Origin: an uncultured Prevotellaceae bacterium
GTDB taxonomy: Bacteria > Bacteroidota > Bacteroidia > Bacteroidales > UBA3663
Assembly: GCA_900319235.1 (NCBI GenBank)
Contig: ONNR01000002.1
Span: forward strand, 150,517-214,516
Length of the DNA stretch: 64,000 bases
Reading direction: 5' to 3'
The position numbers and the translations under genes are program-made. Of this stretch, positions 36,810 through 45,522 are shown in pieces; position 1 is the first letter of the stretch; each line of letters starts with the position of its first letter. The notes beneath the pieces were generated by a model that was not told where the DNA came from, searched no databases, and worked only from the letters and a program-made list of their open reading frames with translations.

Positions 36810-39800
36810 TTAGAACTTGACATTCAAGCCGAATGAATATATTCTGGTGATAGGATAATAAGATGGAGCATCGCCGGTACCTATTTCGTTTTCGGGATCC
36901 CATCCCTTGTAGAATGAACTAAATGTGAAGAGGTTCTGTCCGCTGAAGAAGAGTCGAACATTCTCGATGCCTATTTTTCGAACCTTCTGTTTAGGCAAAG
37001 AGTACCCCAATTGGATGTTCTTGCAGCGCAGATAACTTGCATTGCGCACCCAGTAGTCGGAGGTCTGCGCATTCACATGGTTCATATTCATTGTCTCGAT
37101 GCGTGGGTATTCTGCCCACTTGTTTGGATTGGCTTCAGTCCAAGCACCATCAGCTTGCCATTTTTGTATTTGTCCACCGTTATAGAACGCGTAAGCCATA
37201 TACGAACCAATCAGACGCTTATGGCCACCCAGTCCCTGGAAAAGAATCGACAGATCCAGTCCTTTGTAAGACGCTGAGAGATTAAGTCCATAGTAGAACT
37301 TGGGAGTCATCGAACCCAGTACCTTGCGGTCTTCATTGGCGGTTACCTTGCCATCGCCGTCAATATCCTTGTAGCGAACATAGCCTGGCTTGAGACTAGA
37401 CTTCCCTACAAGCTGTTCGGGAGCAGAATTAATTTCGGCCTGATCAACAAAAAGCCCCTCGGTCTCATAGCCGTAGATGATGCCAATAGGCTCGCCAACG
37501 ATGCGGTTATTGTTGATGTCCTCCTTGGCTCCATCAGCAAGTTCTTCAACAGCATTCTTCACATAAGTGAAATTGGGAGCAATGCTATACTCGAAATTGT
37601 TGCCAATGCGACCTTTCCAGTTGAGTTCTATCTCGATACCCTTGTTGGAAACAGCACCTACATTGGATTGTCCAATCCCGCGGCCCATAATTGTAGCTAC
37701 TTCGACCGAAGCAAGAATGTCGCTTGTATACTTGTTGAAATAATCTACGGTGCCGCTCAATTTCCCGCCAAACAAGCCGAAGTCAACACCTACATCAAAG
37801 ATACTGGTACGCTCCCAAGTGACTTCTTCATTCTTGTAAGTTGCACTATAGGCGCCCGATACCAATGATCCACCTAACACATAATTCTGACCAAGCGAGT
37901 AGGTCTGCTGATAGGGATAAACGTCAATATTCTGATTGCCAAGCACACCTTCTGATACACGAATCTTCAGATTGTCGAACCAGGATGCAATGGCAGCATC
38001 CTTCCAGAATGCTTCTTCCGAAACACGCCAACCTACAGAGACGGAGGGGAAGACGCCCCAACGCTTGCCATCGGCAAAACGCGAAGAACCGTCGGCACGT
38101 ACATTGGCCTCGAGAAGATAGCGATCCTTGAACGAATAGTTTACCCTGCCGAAGAACGACAACAACGTGTATTCAGTCAGTGAACTTCCGTTGGTAGATG
38201 TCGAAGCATCGCCTGAAGAGAGTTCGTAGAGATAGTTATTGGGGAATGTGGTTCGATAGCCATTCATGCCCTTGTTCTGTGTCTGTTCGAGAGAAGTGCC
38301 AAACAGGGCATTCAGTGAATGGTCAGATACTTTGAGTTCATAGTTAGCCAATGCCTCAACATCAGTGTATAAATTATTGGAGCTGTTGACCGAAAGGGAA
38401 TTGGGGCCGATGCTCTTGTTTTCGTCAAACTGTGCAGTCGATTTGAACGTCTTGTTGTAGGATGTGTAATAATTGGTGCCTGCTTTCCCAGTTAAAGAGA
38501 GACCCTTGATAGGAGTCTTCCACTTCAGCTGTGCCGATGCTGAGATGTTGGTGGAATAATTCTTGACGAACGACTCACTATCGAGCCATCCTTCGGGACA
38601 GTAGTCATCTTGATATCCGTAAGTGCCATCACTCTTCTTGCCGGCAATGATGGGAGTCTCACGAACGGCATAGCCAATGATGCCGTCGATACTGCCTGAG
38701 CCGTAAGGAGCACCATACCTATTGCGATAAGCGTTGAGGTTGAAGGTGAGAGTGAGATTATCGTTCAGCTCGCTTTTCATCGTAAATAGGGCAGTGAGGC
38801 GCCTATTCTGTGTTTGTGCTGTTAAACCATTCTGGTCGCGCAAACCGACAGAAAGATTATAGGTGGTATTGCCACTGCCACCCTGCACACCGATGTTGTG
38901 CTGCTGCTGGAATCCTGAACCACTATCAAGAAGCCACTTGAGGTGGTTGACGTTAGGGTAATTGTCAGGATCATTGCCGTTGCGGTACTTCTGGATATCG
39001 TCAGCTGAATAGACTTCTGCCCTGCCCATATTGGTCATTGCCATATTATAATAGGTGGCGTAGTCGGCTGACTCAAGGAATTCGGGCAGTTCGTTGGCAG
39101 TCTGCCAGCCGAACATATTGCTGTATGTCACATGCGTTTTGCCTTGTGTGCCCTTCTTGGTCTCGATGAGGATCACACCATTGGCTGCACGATTGCCGTA
39201 GATTGAGGCCGAAGCGGCATCCTTGAGGAACGAGATGCTCTGAATGTCATTGGCATCGACATCGTCAATGCTTCCAGCCAATCCATCGATGAGGATAAGA
39301 GGGTCATTGCCTGCCGAAGAGAAGGTGCCCGTACCACGTATTTTGATGGAAGCGCCAGCGCCAGGACGACCAGAATTGGCAACAACACTAAGACCTGGGG
39401 CCACACCTGCCAGAGCCTGAGCGGTGCTCATCACTGGTTTGTTCTCCAATTCCCTTGAGGTAATAGCAGAAACCGAACCAGTGAGGTCTACTTTGCGCTG
39501 TACGCCATAACCTACGACAACTACATCGTCGAGCAACTGAGAATCTTCGGTCATGGTGACATTGACTGCGCGGCGACCATCAATGGAGATGTCTTGCGAA
39601 GTGTATCCGATGTAAGAATATTGCAACACCTTACAGTTGTCGGGCACTTCGAGTGAATAGTTGCCATTAATGTCGGTTACTGTACCGAACTGAGTGCCTT
39701 TGGCTAAGACGGTAGCACCAGCAACAGGTTCACCAAACTCATCGAGGATGGTACCAGTCACAATATGGCCTTTGCGTGGGGCATCAGCTTTCTTGATAAT

Positions 39801-40091
39801 GATGTGTTTGCCTTTCACTTCACAGGTCAGACCTGTCCCGGTAAGTATATCTTCTATGGCGGAACCGATGTTCCCGTCAATATCGTGGGCTTTGACGGCG
39901 ACGTTAACATCGATGTCCGATGCGTCATAATCCACCGAGTAGCCCGATTGCCTTTCGATGGCAGAGATGACAGCTCGCAGAGTGTTTTCCTGAGGGGAAA
40001 ATCTTACAGTTTGTGCCCAGATGGCAACGGGGGCCATCATGCATAGCGAGGCAATGACGAAGCCTCGGCTCAAGTAGTGATTTTTGTTCAT
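36810..40091 (-). CDS. SusC-family TonB-dependent transporter with STN signalling domain
   Basis: This 1093-residue protein has a signal peptide (to about 26), then an STN domain (about 28-95; VRFSPQENTLRAVISAIERQ ... LTCEVKGKHIIIKK), a carboxypeptidase-regulatory-like domain (about 105-185), a plug after DDVVVVGYG and the barrel. The STN domain contacts a FecR-type anti-sigma factor, and a FecR gene and an ECF sigma gene lie immediately upstream on the same strand. Substrate import should therefore signal to transcription of this operon. No primary-sigma promoter is visible in the 143-nt gap upstream, consistent with ECF-sigma control. Confidence 0.95.
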   Translation of the reverse strand: MNKNHYLSRGFVIASLCMMAPVAIWAQTVRFSPQENTLRAVISAIERQSGYSVDYDASDIDVNVAVKAHDIDGNIGSAIEDILTGTGLTCEVKGKHIIIKKADAPRKGHIVTGTILDEFGEPVAGATVLAKGTQFGTVTDINGNYSLEVPDNCKVLQYSYIGYTSQDISIDGRRAVNVTMTEDSQLLDDVVVVGYGVQRKVDLTGSVSAITSRELENKPVMSTAQALAGVAPGLSVVANSGRPGAGASIKIRGTGTFSSAGNDPLILIDGLAGSIDDVDANDIQSISFLKDAASASIYGNRAANGVILIETKKGTQGKTHVTYSNMFGWQTANELPEFLESADYATYYNMAMTNMGRAEVYSADDIQKYRNGNDPDNYPNVNHLKWLLDSGSGFQQQHNIGVQGGSGNTTYNLSVGLRDQNGLTAQTQNRRLTALFTMKSELNDNLTLTFNLNAYRNRYGAPYGSGSIDGIIGYAVRETPIIAGKKSDGTYGYQDDYCPEGWLDSESFVKNYSTNISASAQLKWKTPIKGLSLTGKAGTNYYTSYNKTFKSTAQFDENKSIGPNSLSVNSSNNLYTDVEALANYELKVSDHSLNALFGTSLEQTQNKGMNGYRTTFPNNYLYELSSGDASTSTNGSSLTEYTLLSFFGRVNYSFKDRYLLEANVRADGSSRFADGKRWGVFPSVSVGWRVSEEAFWKDAAIASWFDNLKIRVSEGVLGNQNIDVYPYQQTYSLGQNYVLGGSLVSGAYSATYKNEEVTWERTSIFDVGVDFGLFGGKLSGTVDYFNKYTSDILASVEVATIMGRGIGQSNVGAVSNKGIEIELNWKGRIGNNFEYSIAPNFTYVKNAVEELADGAKEDINNNRIVGEPIGIIYGYETEGLFVDQAEINSAPEQLVGKSSLKPGYVRYKDIDGDGKVTANEDRKVLGSMTPKFYYGLNLSASYKGLDLSILFQGLGGHKRLIGSYMAYAFYNGGQIQKWQADGAWTEANPNKWAEYPRIETMNMNHVNAQTSDYWVRNASYLRCKNIQLGYSLPKQKVRKIGIENVRLFFSGQNLFTFSSFYKGWDPENEIGTGDAPSYYPITRIYSFGLNVKF

Positions 40092-40234
40092 CTGATTTGT
40101 TGTTTATGTTAATTAACTCGTGTGTCGTGTTGTGATGGTTATGGCAGGTCGGCAATCTGCCTTTTCACAAACAAGAAAGCAAGAGTTATGGGCACACACA
40201 AACGAAAATCATTTTTTTTTGTTTTTTATCGAAA
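40092..40234. promoter_or_regulatory. Gap between fecR and susC, candidate ECF-sigma promoter region
   Basis: No TAnnTTTG box is present on the minus strand. A small GGCAG/CTGCC hairpin lies at about 40144-40162 and a long A run (T on the plus strand, 40211-40226) lies near the fecR end. The susC leader would start in this gap. Confidence 0.35.
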
Positions 40235-41248
40235 TTATTTAGTAGGCGACAAATAGATTGTATCGCCTTCTTCCCTATAGGTGAATCGCTGGCTAAGGTT
40301 GCCCAAAATATCCAAAGCGTCGTGAAGCGTTTCATCAGCGCGGAACTTGACAAAGAACTTGCCATTCATTCTTTCAATATGGTCACAGATAATGGTCACG
40401 TTATACTTGCGTTCCAAGGCTTGGAGGATGGTCTTGAAGTCCTCTCCTTCGAAGATCAGGTTGCCTTTTTCCCAAGACAGGCGTCGGCTTGCATCTATTT
40501 CGGTGACGGATACTTCTCCGGTTGCCTTGTTGTATACAAGGTTCTGATTGGGCGACATTATGTATGTGCGGCCTGAGGTCTTGGCCTCGGCCTCCACAAT
40601 CACTACTTTGGTGCGACCTTCTTCGAGCACGGTGCTCACCGTACGGGCATCAGGGTAGGCTTGTACCTCGAACTTCGTTCCTAATGCTGTAACGTTGATG
40701 CTTTGAGTTTCTACTGTGAAGGGGCGTTTCTCGTCTCGAGTGACATCGAAATTAGCCTCGCCCGACAAGAAGACGTTTCGCTTTCCTTTGCCAAAGCGAC
40801 GTGGATAGATAAGTGTCGTACCGGCATTGATGGTCACTCGTGTACTGTCCTCGAGGCAAAGGAATTTGGTCTGCCCGTAAGGAACACTGATATGCACGAA
40901 CTCGTCACCCATGTCAGAGCGGGAACTTCCAATAAAATAGGATGCGACTGCCAGCACAGCCATCAAGCCGATGGCAGCGGCTGCCGACCAATATTTACGG
41001 CGCTTTGATGGTCGGTCGGTTGAGCTGTTATTGTAGCCGATTCTGGACTTCAAGGCTTCCAGATCTTTTAGTGTCTGCATGTCTATTCCCGCCATACTTT
41101 CTTCCCAAAGGTGCTGCATGGCTTCGTCCTTGGCATTGTCTTCATCTGAAGAGTTGACCATCCACCACGCGAACTTGCGACGTGTGGATTCAGAGAAATG
41201 ACTGTGGAAGTAAGTCCTTATGATTTTTTCTATATTCAATTTGCTCAT
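40235..41248 (-). CDS. FecR-type anti-sigma factor
   Basis: Two starts are possible (41263, MNEAKM; 41248, MSKLNIEKI); 41248 has the better A-rich upstream context. The 337-residue product has an N-terminal cytoplasmic anti-sigma region (KFAWWMVNSSDEDNAKDEAMQ), one membrane helix (about 85-105, SAAAAIGLMAVLAVASYFIG) and a periplasmic FecR domain (SVPYGQTKFLCLEDSTRVTINAG, cut here) followed by the C-terminal STN-like domain that meets SusC. It holds the ECF sigma factor inactive until SusC signals transport. It lies 62 nt after the sigma gene. Confidence 0.93.
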   Translation of the reverse strand: MSKLNIEKIIRTYFHSHFSESTRRKFAWWMVNSSDEDNAKDEAMQHLWEESMAGIDMQTLKDLEALKSRIGYNNSSTDRPSKRRKYWSAAAAIGLMAVLAVASYFIGSSRSDMGDEFVHISVPYGQTKFLCLEDSTRVTINAGTTLIYPRRFGKGKRNVFLSGEANFDVTRDEKRPFTVETQSINVTALGTKFEVQAYPDARTVSTVLEEGRTKVVIVEAEAKTSGRTYIMSPNQNLVYNKATGEVSVTEIDASRRLSWEKGNLIFEGEDFKTILQALERKYNVTIICDHIERMNGKFFVKFRADETLHDALDILGNLSQRFTYREEGDTIYLSPTK

Positions 41249-41310
41249 TTTTGCTTCGTTCATAAGTAAGAAAGCTAAATGATGGTTTGCACACAAGGGA
41301 TTGAATTATT

Positions 41311-41868
41311 TCATACTCCCCAAAGCAGGAGGGCGAGGAAGGTTACCTTGCGTATTGCTGCCAATGCGGTGGTAATGTGGTTTTCTACAGTGCGTTTGCT
41401 AATGCCAAGCTTTTGGGCTATTTCCTCGTTCGACAACCCCTCCTTACGGCTCATCTCAAAGACGCGTCGTCGTTGTTCGGGCATATTCTTTATTGTAAGT
41501 TCAATGAGTTGCAGAAGTTCTTGGGCAAAAAGCCGTTCTTCAGTGTCATCGGTCTCTGTGGGGGTATATAACATCAATTCCACATACTTGTCGGCAACAA
41601 GCTGATGGTCGAAGTGGTTGTAGATGGCAAACTTGGCCGTCTTGAAGAGGAAGGCCTTGAAGGAAAGTATCTCTCCGCATCTTTGTCTGTTTTCCCATAG
41701 TCTCAGAAAGATGTCCTGGCTTATGTCGCGAGCTTCCTCGACATCCTTAATGAAGCCGTTGATAAATGCTACCAGACGTGGCTGATAATAAAGGAACAAC
41801 AGTTCGAAGGCTCGATTGTTTCCATTCGCAAATGCTTGGATGTATTCTTTTTCTTCGGTATCTGTCAT
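41311..41868 (-). CDS. ECF-type RNA polymerase sigma factor
   Basis: The start at 41868 (MTDTEEKEYIQAFANG) lies about 45 nt after a promoter. The 185-residue protein has sigma region 2 (FELLFLYYQPRLVAFINGF, DISQDIFLRLWENR; about 20-70) and region 4 (MPEQRRRVFEMSRKEGLSNEEIAQKLGISKRTVENHI, cut here; about 130-175). It matches the Bacteroidetes ECF subgroup paired with FecR and STN-bearing SusC proteins. It should direct transcription of the downstream SusC-SusD-GH29 genes. Its own promoter is of the housekeeping type. Confidence 0.94.
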   Translation of the reverse strand: MTDTEEKEYIQAFANGNNRAFELLFLYYQPRLVAFINGFIKDVEEARDISQDIFLRLWENRQRCGEILSFKAFLFKTAKFAIYNHFDHQLVADKYVELMLYTPTETDDTEERLFAQELLQLIELTIKNMPEQRRRVFEMSRKEGLSNEEIAQKLGISKRTVENHITTALAAIRKVTFLALLLWGV

Positions 41869-41913
41869 GAGTGTTACGCGATAAGATCGGGTGTTTCCAT
41901 CGTTTTCTTTCGG

Positions 41914-41944
41914 CAAAGATATGGTAAATAAATGAATTGACAAA
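41914..41944 (-). promoter_or_regulatory. Promoter of the ECF sigma gene
   Basis: On the minus strand, TTTG (41941-41944), 19 nt, then TATCTTTG (41914-41921). Confidence 0.8.
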
Positions 41945-42040
41945 ATATTTGAGAGAAAATGTGATGTAATTTCATATTTTTCAAGTCTTCATGTCGCTGA
42001 ATTCCTACTCAAGATAAAGAAACTTTGTTTTCTGTCAGAA

Positions 42041-42450
42041 GCAAGCATTGTGTCGGCCGACAGAATGCTATCTCCGATTGCGGAAGCATCGTGACGGCCG
42101 ACAGAGTGTAATTTCCGATTGGAGCAAGCACTCTGACGGCCGACAGAGTGCAATTTCTGATTGGAGCAAGCATCGTGACGGCCGACAGAGTGCAATTTCT
42201 GATTGGAGCAAGCATTGTGACGGCCGGCAGAGTGCAATTCCCGATTGGAGCAAGCATCGTGACGGCCGACAGAGTGCAATTCCCGATTGGAGCAAGCATC
42301 GTGACGGCCGACAGAGTGCAATTTCCGATTGGAACAAGCATCGTGACGGCCGACAAAGTGCAATTCCCGATTGGAACAAGCATCGTGACGGCCGACAAAG
42401 TGTAATATCCAATTGCGCAAGTATTCTGTCGGCCGTCAGAGTACTTCATC
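42041..42450. repeat. 42-bp tandem repeat array with phased palindromes
   Basis: Ten CGGCCG cores occur at 42054, 42095, 42137, 42179, 42221, 42263, 42305, 42347, 42389 and 42430, so the spacings are 41, seven times 42, plus 42 once more before a final 41. Units are about 90% alike (GACGGCCGACAGAGTGCAAT then TTCCGATTGGAGCAAGCATC). The first core is a perfect 12-bp palindrome, TGTCGGCCGACA. Because 42 is a multiple of three, several frames stay open on both strands, but none shows a start region, signal or codon pattern of a gene. Confidence 0.95.
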
Positions 42451-42535
42451 CGAATAGAGATAGTTCATGTCGCAAGTGGACATGACAAATTATACTAAAA
42501 ATGAGTGAACTGCAACAAAAAACGAATGCATCTAT

Positions 42536-42565
42536 TTTGCCGATTCGAAATAATTATTATCTTTG
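42536..42565 (+). promoter_or_regulatory. Promoter of alanine dehydrogenase
   Basis: TTTG (42536-42539), 18 nt, then TATCTTTG (42558-42565). The ATG is 44 nt downstream. Confidence 0.75.
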
Positions 42566-42609
42566 CCCCAGATAACCGTAAAAACACAACACTTTAAAAG
42601 GAGAATACT

Positions 42610-43716
42610 ATGAAAGTTGGAATTCCAAAAGAAATCAAGCAGGGCGAGAGCCGTGTCGGTATGACGCCCGCAGGAGTGTCAGAATTTGTGAAACGTGGAC
42701 ACACCGTCTATGTGCAGCATACGGCGGGTGACGGTAGCGGTTTCCCTGACAAGGAATATGAGGAAGCTGGTGCTTCGATCTTGCCAACGATGGAAGAGGT
42801 TTATGCTGCTTCTGATATGATTGTGAAAGTCAAGGAACCCATCGCCCCCGAGTACCCGTTGATTCGCAAGGATCAGATTGTCTTCACCTATTTCCATTTT
42901 GCGTGCGAGCGTGAACTCACCGATGCCATGTTGAAGAGTGGTGCAGTCTGCATCGCCTATGAGACCGTGCAGAAGGCCGATCGCAGTCTTCCTTTGCTCA
43001 TTCCGATGAGTGAGGTGGCTGGACGTATGGCTACGCTCAACGGAGCCTACTATCTGCAGAAGACCAAGGGCGGCAAGGGCAAACTCATCAGCGCTGTGCC
43101 AGGTGTAGAGCCTGCTCGTGTGCTCGTCTTGGGAGGAGGTACGGTAGGAGAGGCCGCTGCTCGCATGGCTGCAGGCTTGGGTGCAAGTGTCATCATTGCC
43201 GACATCAACCTGCCACGCCTGCGTCAGCTCGGCATGGAGTTGCCGCCCAATGTTCACACCATTTATTCCACCGAACACAATATCCGCAAGCTTTTGCCGA
43301 CGGTCGATATTGTAGTTGGTTCGGTGCTCATTCCGGGAGCCAAGTGCCCGCATCTGATCACACGCGACATGTTGAAACTGATGGAGCCCGGCTCGGTACT
43401 CGTCGATGTTGCTATCGACCAGGGAGGTTGCTTCGAGACATCAAGGCCCACTACACACGAGGATCCTGTCTATACGGTCGATGGTATCGTCCACTACTGC
43501 GTGGCCAACATCCCAGGCGCCGTGTCGCATACCTCAACCTTGGCGCTAACCAATGCCACACTGCGCTATGCTCTCGCATTGGCCGACAAGGGCTGGCAGC
43601 AGGCTTGCCGCGAAGACCACGCGCTCTATCTTGGCCTCAATGTAGTCGATGGCAAGGTCACCTTCAAGGCTGTCGCCGAGGCGTTCGGAATGAAGTTTGA
43701 GCCGGTGGAGCTTTGA
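42610..43716 (+). CDS. ald: Alanine dehydrogenase
   Basis: This 368-residue cytoplasmic enzyme interconverts L-alanine and pyruvate plus ammonia with NAD. Signatures are the N-terminal MKVGIPKEIKQGESRVGMTP with the substrate-binding Arg, the catalytic Lys in VKVKEP (about 75), His in YFHFA (about 96), the Rossmann loop VLVLGGGTVGEAAARMAAG (about 171) and the C-terminal HYCVANIPGAVSHTSTLALT (about 297). Length matches the family. It is monocistronic with a clear promoter, and a terminator lies at 43787-43821. The tandem array 42041-42450 ends 86 bp upstream of its promoter. Confidence 0.97.
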   Translation: MKVGIPKEIKQGESRVGMTPAGVSEFVKRGHTVYVQHTAGDGSGFPDKEYEEAGASILPTMEEVYAASDMIVKVKEPIAPEYPLIRKDQIVFTYFHFACERELTDAMLKSGAVCIAYETVQKADRSLPLLIPMSEVAGRMATLNGAYYLQKTKGGKGKLISAVPGVEPARVLVLGGGTVGEAAARMAAGLGASVIIADINLPRLRQLGMELPPNVHTIYSTEHNIRKLLPTVDIVVGSVLIPGAKCPHLITRDMLKLMEPGSVLVDVAIDQGGCFETSRPTTHEDPVYTVDGIVHYCVANIPGAVSHTSTLALTNATLRYALALADKGWQQACREDHALYLGLNVVDGKVTFKAVAEAFGMKFEPVEL

Positions 43717-43726
43717 CCTCATTTTT

Positions 43727-43768
43727 TCTAGAGGATCTAGATGTTCTAGAAGCTCTAGATATTCTAGG
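43727..43768. repeat. 9-bp TCTAGA-NNN tandem array, copy 1
   Basis: Five CTAG tetramers start exactly 9 bp apart (43728, 43737, 43746, 43755, 43764), each within TCTAG plus a variable tail. The array starts 11 nt after the ald stop codon. One frame would read L-[E/D]-x repeats but has no start codon. Confidence 0.85.
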
Positions 43769-43786
43769 CTCTAATGGAAACAAAAT

Positions 43787-43821
43787 ATTAGCGGCCCGAT
43801 GGATTCCATCAGGCCGCTAAT
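43787..43821. terminator. Bidirectional terminator between ald and the phosphatase gene
   Basis: ATTAGCGGCC (43787-43796) pairs with GGCCGCTAAT (43812-43821), and an inner GATGG/CCATC stem extends it around a 3-nt loop. A T run follows on the plus strand (43838-43843). Confidence 0.85.
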
Positions 43822-43841
43822 GATTTTCAGATAGTCTTTTT

Positions 43842-45323
43842 TTACTTCATTGCCTTGGCATTGCCGATGCAGGAGTTAGGCATCTGGATATGGAGCATTT
43901 CACAGATGGTTGGTGCGATGTCCACGATGTTGGTGGGCTCGGAGGTCTCGCCATGATTGACGTGCCAGCCAAAGAGGACGAATGGGATGTGGGCATCGTA
44001 GGGGTTCCACATACCGTGGGTGGTACCAACATAGTCGGGCTTGTCACTTACGTTCTCCCAACCAGCCTTTGCAACATAGAAGATATCGCCGCTGCGTGCG
44101 GGATTGTAGCCGTTGGCGATGCGTTCGCGCAAGAGCTTTGGCATAGTAGTGGTGAGTGCCTTCTCGAAATCGACCACATAGATCAGTTCATCGATTTTCT
44201 TGAGTTCCTCGATGACGGCCTGCTTTACCTCGCAAAGTTTCTTGCCACTGGAAGCAATGTACGCGCGATTGAGGAAGATGCGTCCGGCATTTTCGCCCAG
44301 GATGACCTTCTCTTCGCCCGCGAGTTCGAACTTTGCTTTGACAGTCTCCTCGACCACTTTCAACTTGTTCCACATCTCCAAACCACCCGAAGGAATGTTG
44401 TGAGCCTTCATCACGTTGGGGTTGTGGGCTGCACCATGGTCGGCCGAGAGGAACAAGAGGTAGTTGCCCTTGCCCACCTTCTCGTCGAGCACCTTGAAGA
44501 AGTTGGCCAGCTGGCGGTCGAGTTCCATATATACAGCGTAGTTTTCGGGACCACGTGTGCCGATGGCATGGCCGATGACGTCGGTCGAAGAGATGCTGAT
44601 GGCCAGCATATCGGTGATGTTGTCCTGTCCCATCTGCTCGTTCTCGAGCGCAGCGATAGCCATCTGGAAAGTCTTGATGACGCCCTCGGGTGAGCGCTTG
44701 ATATCGGTACCAGGCTTTACGCCAATCTTCTTGTTCATCTCCTGCGCCCACTTGGGCAGCTCGTTCATATAGTAGGTCGAGCTGACGAAATGTCCGGCCG
44801 AGCCATCCCACCAGTAGGCAGCATCGGCGCCATGGCCGGCAGGCAGAATGGCAGCACGGTCCTTCAAGGCCACACCGATGACCTTGGCCTTGTAGTCGGT
44901 AGCGATTTTCAGCACGTCGCCGATGCCCGAGGCCAGATTGTTGCGGGGTGACATCTGTCCTTCCTTGCTGTCAGAACCGACACTCTGCACGGTTTCGTCG
45001 CCACAGCAATAGGTGCGCTTTCCGTTGATATAGAAATCGTTGCCGCAGATGCCGTGCAGGGCAGGTGTAGTGCCCGTATAGATGCTCGTGTGACCAATGG
45101 CAGTAACTGTAGGCACGTAGTTGATCATGGTGTTCTCGAAGCTGAAACCCTCGTCGACGAGTTTGCGGAGACCGCCCTCGCCATATTGGTCATAATAATA
45201 ATAGAGGTAGTCCCAACGCATCTGGTCCACCACGAGACCTACCACAAGCTTGGGCCGCTGAATTTCGGCCATTGCTGATACGCATACCAGCGCAGCAACA
45301 ATCATTGAAAACAGTTTTCTCAT
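43842..45323 (-). CDS. PafA-type secreted alkaline phosphatase
   Basis: This 493-residue exported enzyme of the alkaline phosphatase superfamily has a signal peptide (to about 19). Landmarks are the metal ligand in VVDQMRWDYL (about 32), the nucleophile threonine in YVPTVTAIGHTS (Thr near 76), KDRAAI (about 155) corresponding to the PafA active-site Lys and Arg, STDVIGH (about 255) and SADHGAAHN (about 305), plus THGMWNP near the C-terminus. PafA is a broad, phosphate-insensitive phosphomonoesterase of Bacteroidetes. It is monocistronic, with a promoter at 45396-45427, and divergent from the GH43 gene. Confidence 0.92.
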   Translation of the reverse strand: MRKLFSMIVAALVCVSAMAEIQRPKLVVGLVVDQMRWDYLYYYYDQYGEGGLRKLVDEGFSFENTMINYVPTVTAIGHTSIYTGTTPALHGICGNDFYINGKRTYCCGDETVQSVGSDSKEGQMSPRNNLASGIGDVLKIATDYKAKVIGVALKDRAAILPAGHGADAAYWWDGSAGHFVSSTYYMNELPKWAQEMNKKIGVKPGTDIKRSPEGVIKTFQMAIAALENEQMGQDNITDMLAISISSTDVIGHAIGTRGPENYAVYMELDRQLANFFKVLDEKVGKGNYLLFLSADHGAAHNPNVMKAHNIPSGGLEMWNKLKVVEETVKAKFELAGEEKVILGENAGRIFLNRAYIASSGKKLCEVKQAVIEELKKIDELIYVVDFEKALTTTMPKLLRERIANGYNPARSGDIFYVAKAGWENVSDKPDYVGTTHGMWNPYDAHIPFVLFGWHVNHGETSEPTNIVDIAPTICEMLHIQMPNSCIGNAKAMK

Positions 45324-45395
45324 TTCTTTTGGAATTATAGGGTTATTATAGTTACTAAAATTATAATAAGGATTTCAGGTTGTTTTTATTTGGTG

Positions 45396-45427
45396 CAAAA
45401 ATACGGACTTTTTTCGATTCTTCCAAA
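45396..45427 (-). promoter_or_regulatory. Promoter of the PafA-type phosphatase gene
   Basis: On the minus strand, TTTG (45424-45427, extended TTTGGA), 20 nt, then TATTTTTG (45396-45403). Confidence 0.8.
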
Positions 45428-45442
45428 TATTTTGCGTGAAAA

Positions 45443-45474
45443 TTTGTTTTTGCAAAAAAAACTATCTATCTTTG
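45443..45474 (+). promoter_or_regulatory. Promoter of the GH43 gene
   Basis: TTTG (45443-45446), 20 nt, then TATCTTTG (45467-45474). Its -33 end is 16 bp from that of the divergent phosphatase promoter, so one bound regulator could affect both. Confidence 0.8.
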
Positions 45475-45522
45475 CGCGGACAAATAATGTCTTTGCAACA
45501 TAAATTATTATCATAACAACCT

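Noticed and set aside
42041-42450. CRISPR array
   Set aside because: The whole unit is conserved, there are no variable spacers, and no cas genes are present.
41989-42485. Several long open frames on both strands through the 42-bp array (14-residue repeats)
   Set aside because: A period divisible by three without stop triplets keeps many frames open at once. None has a signal, start context or non-repeat part.
43719-43786. L-[E/D]-x coding frame through the first TCTAGA array
   Set aside because: There is no start codon, and the frame is simply open into the ald gene out of phase.
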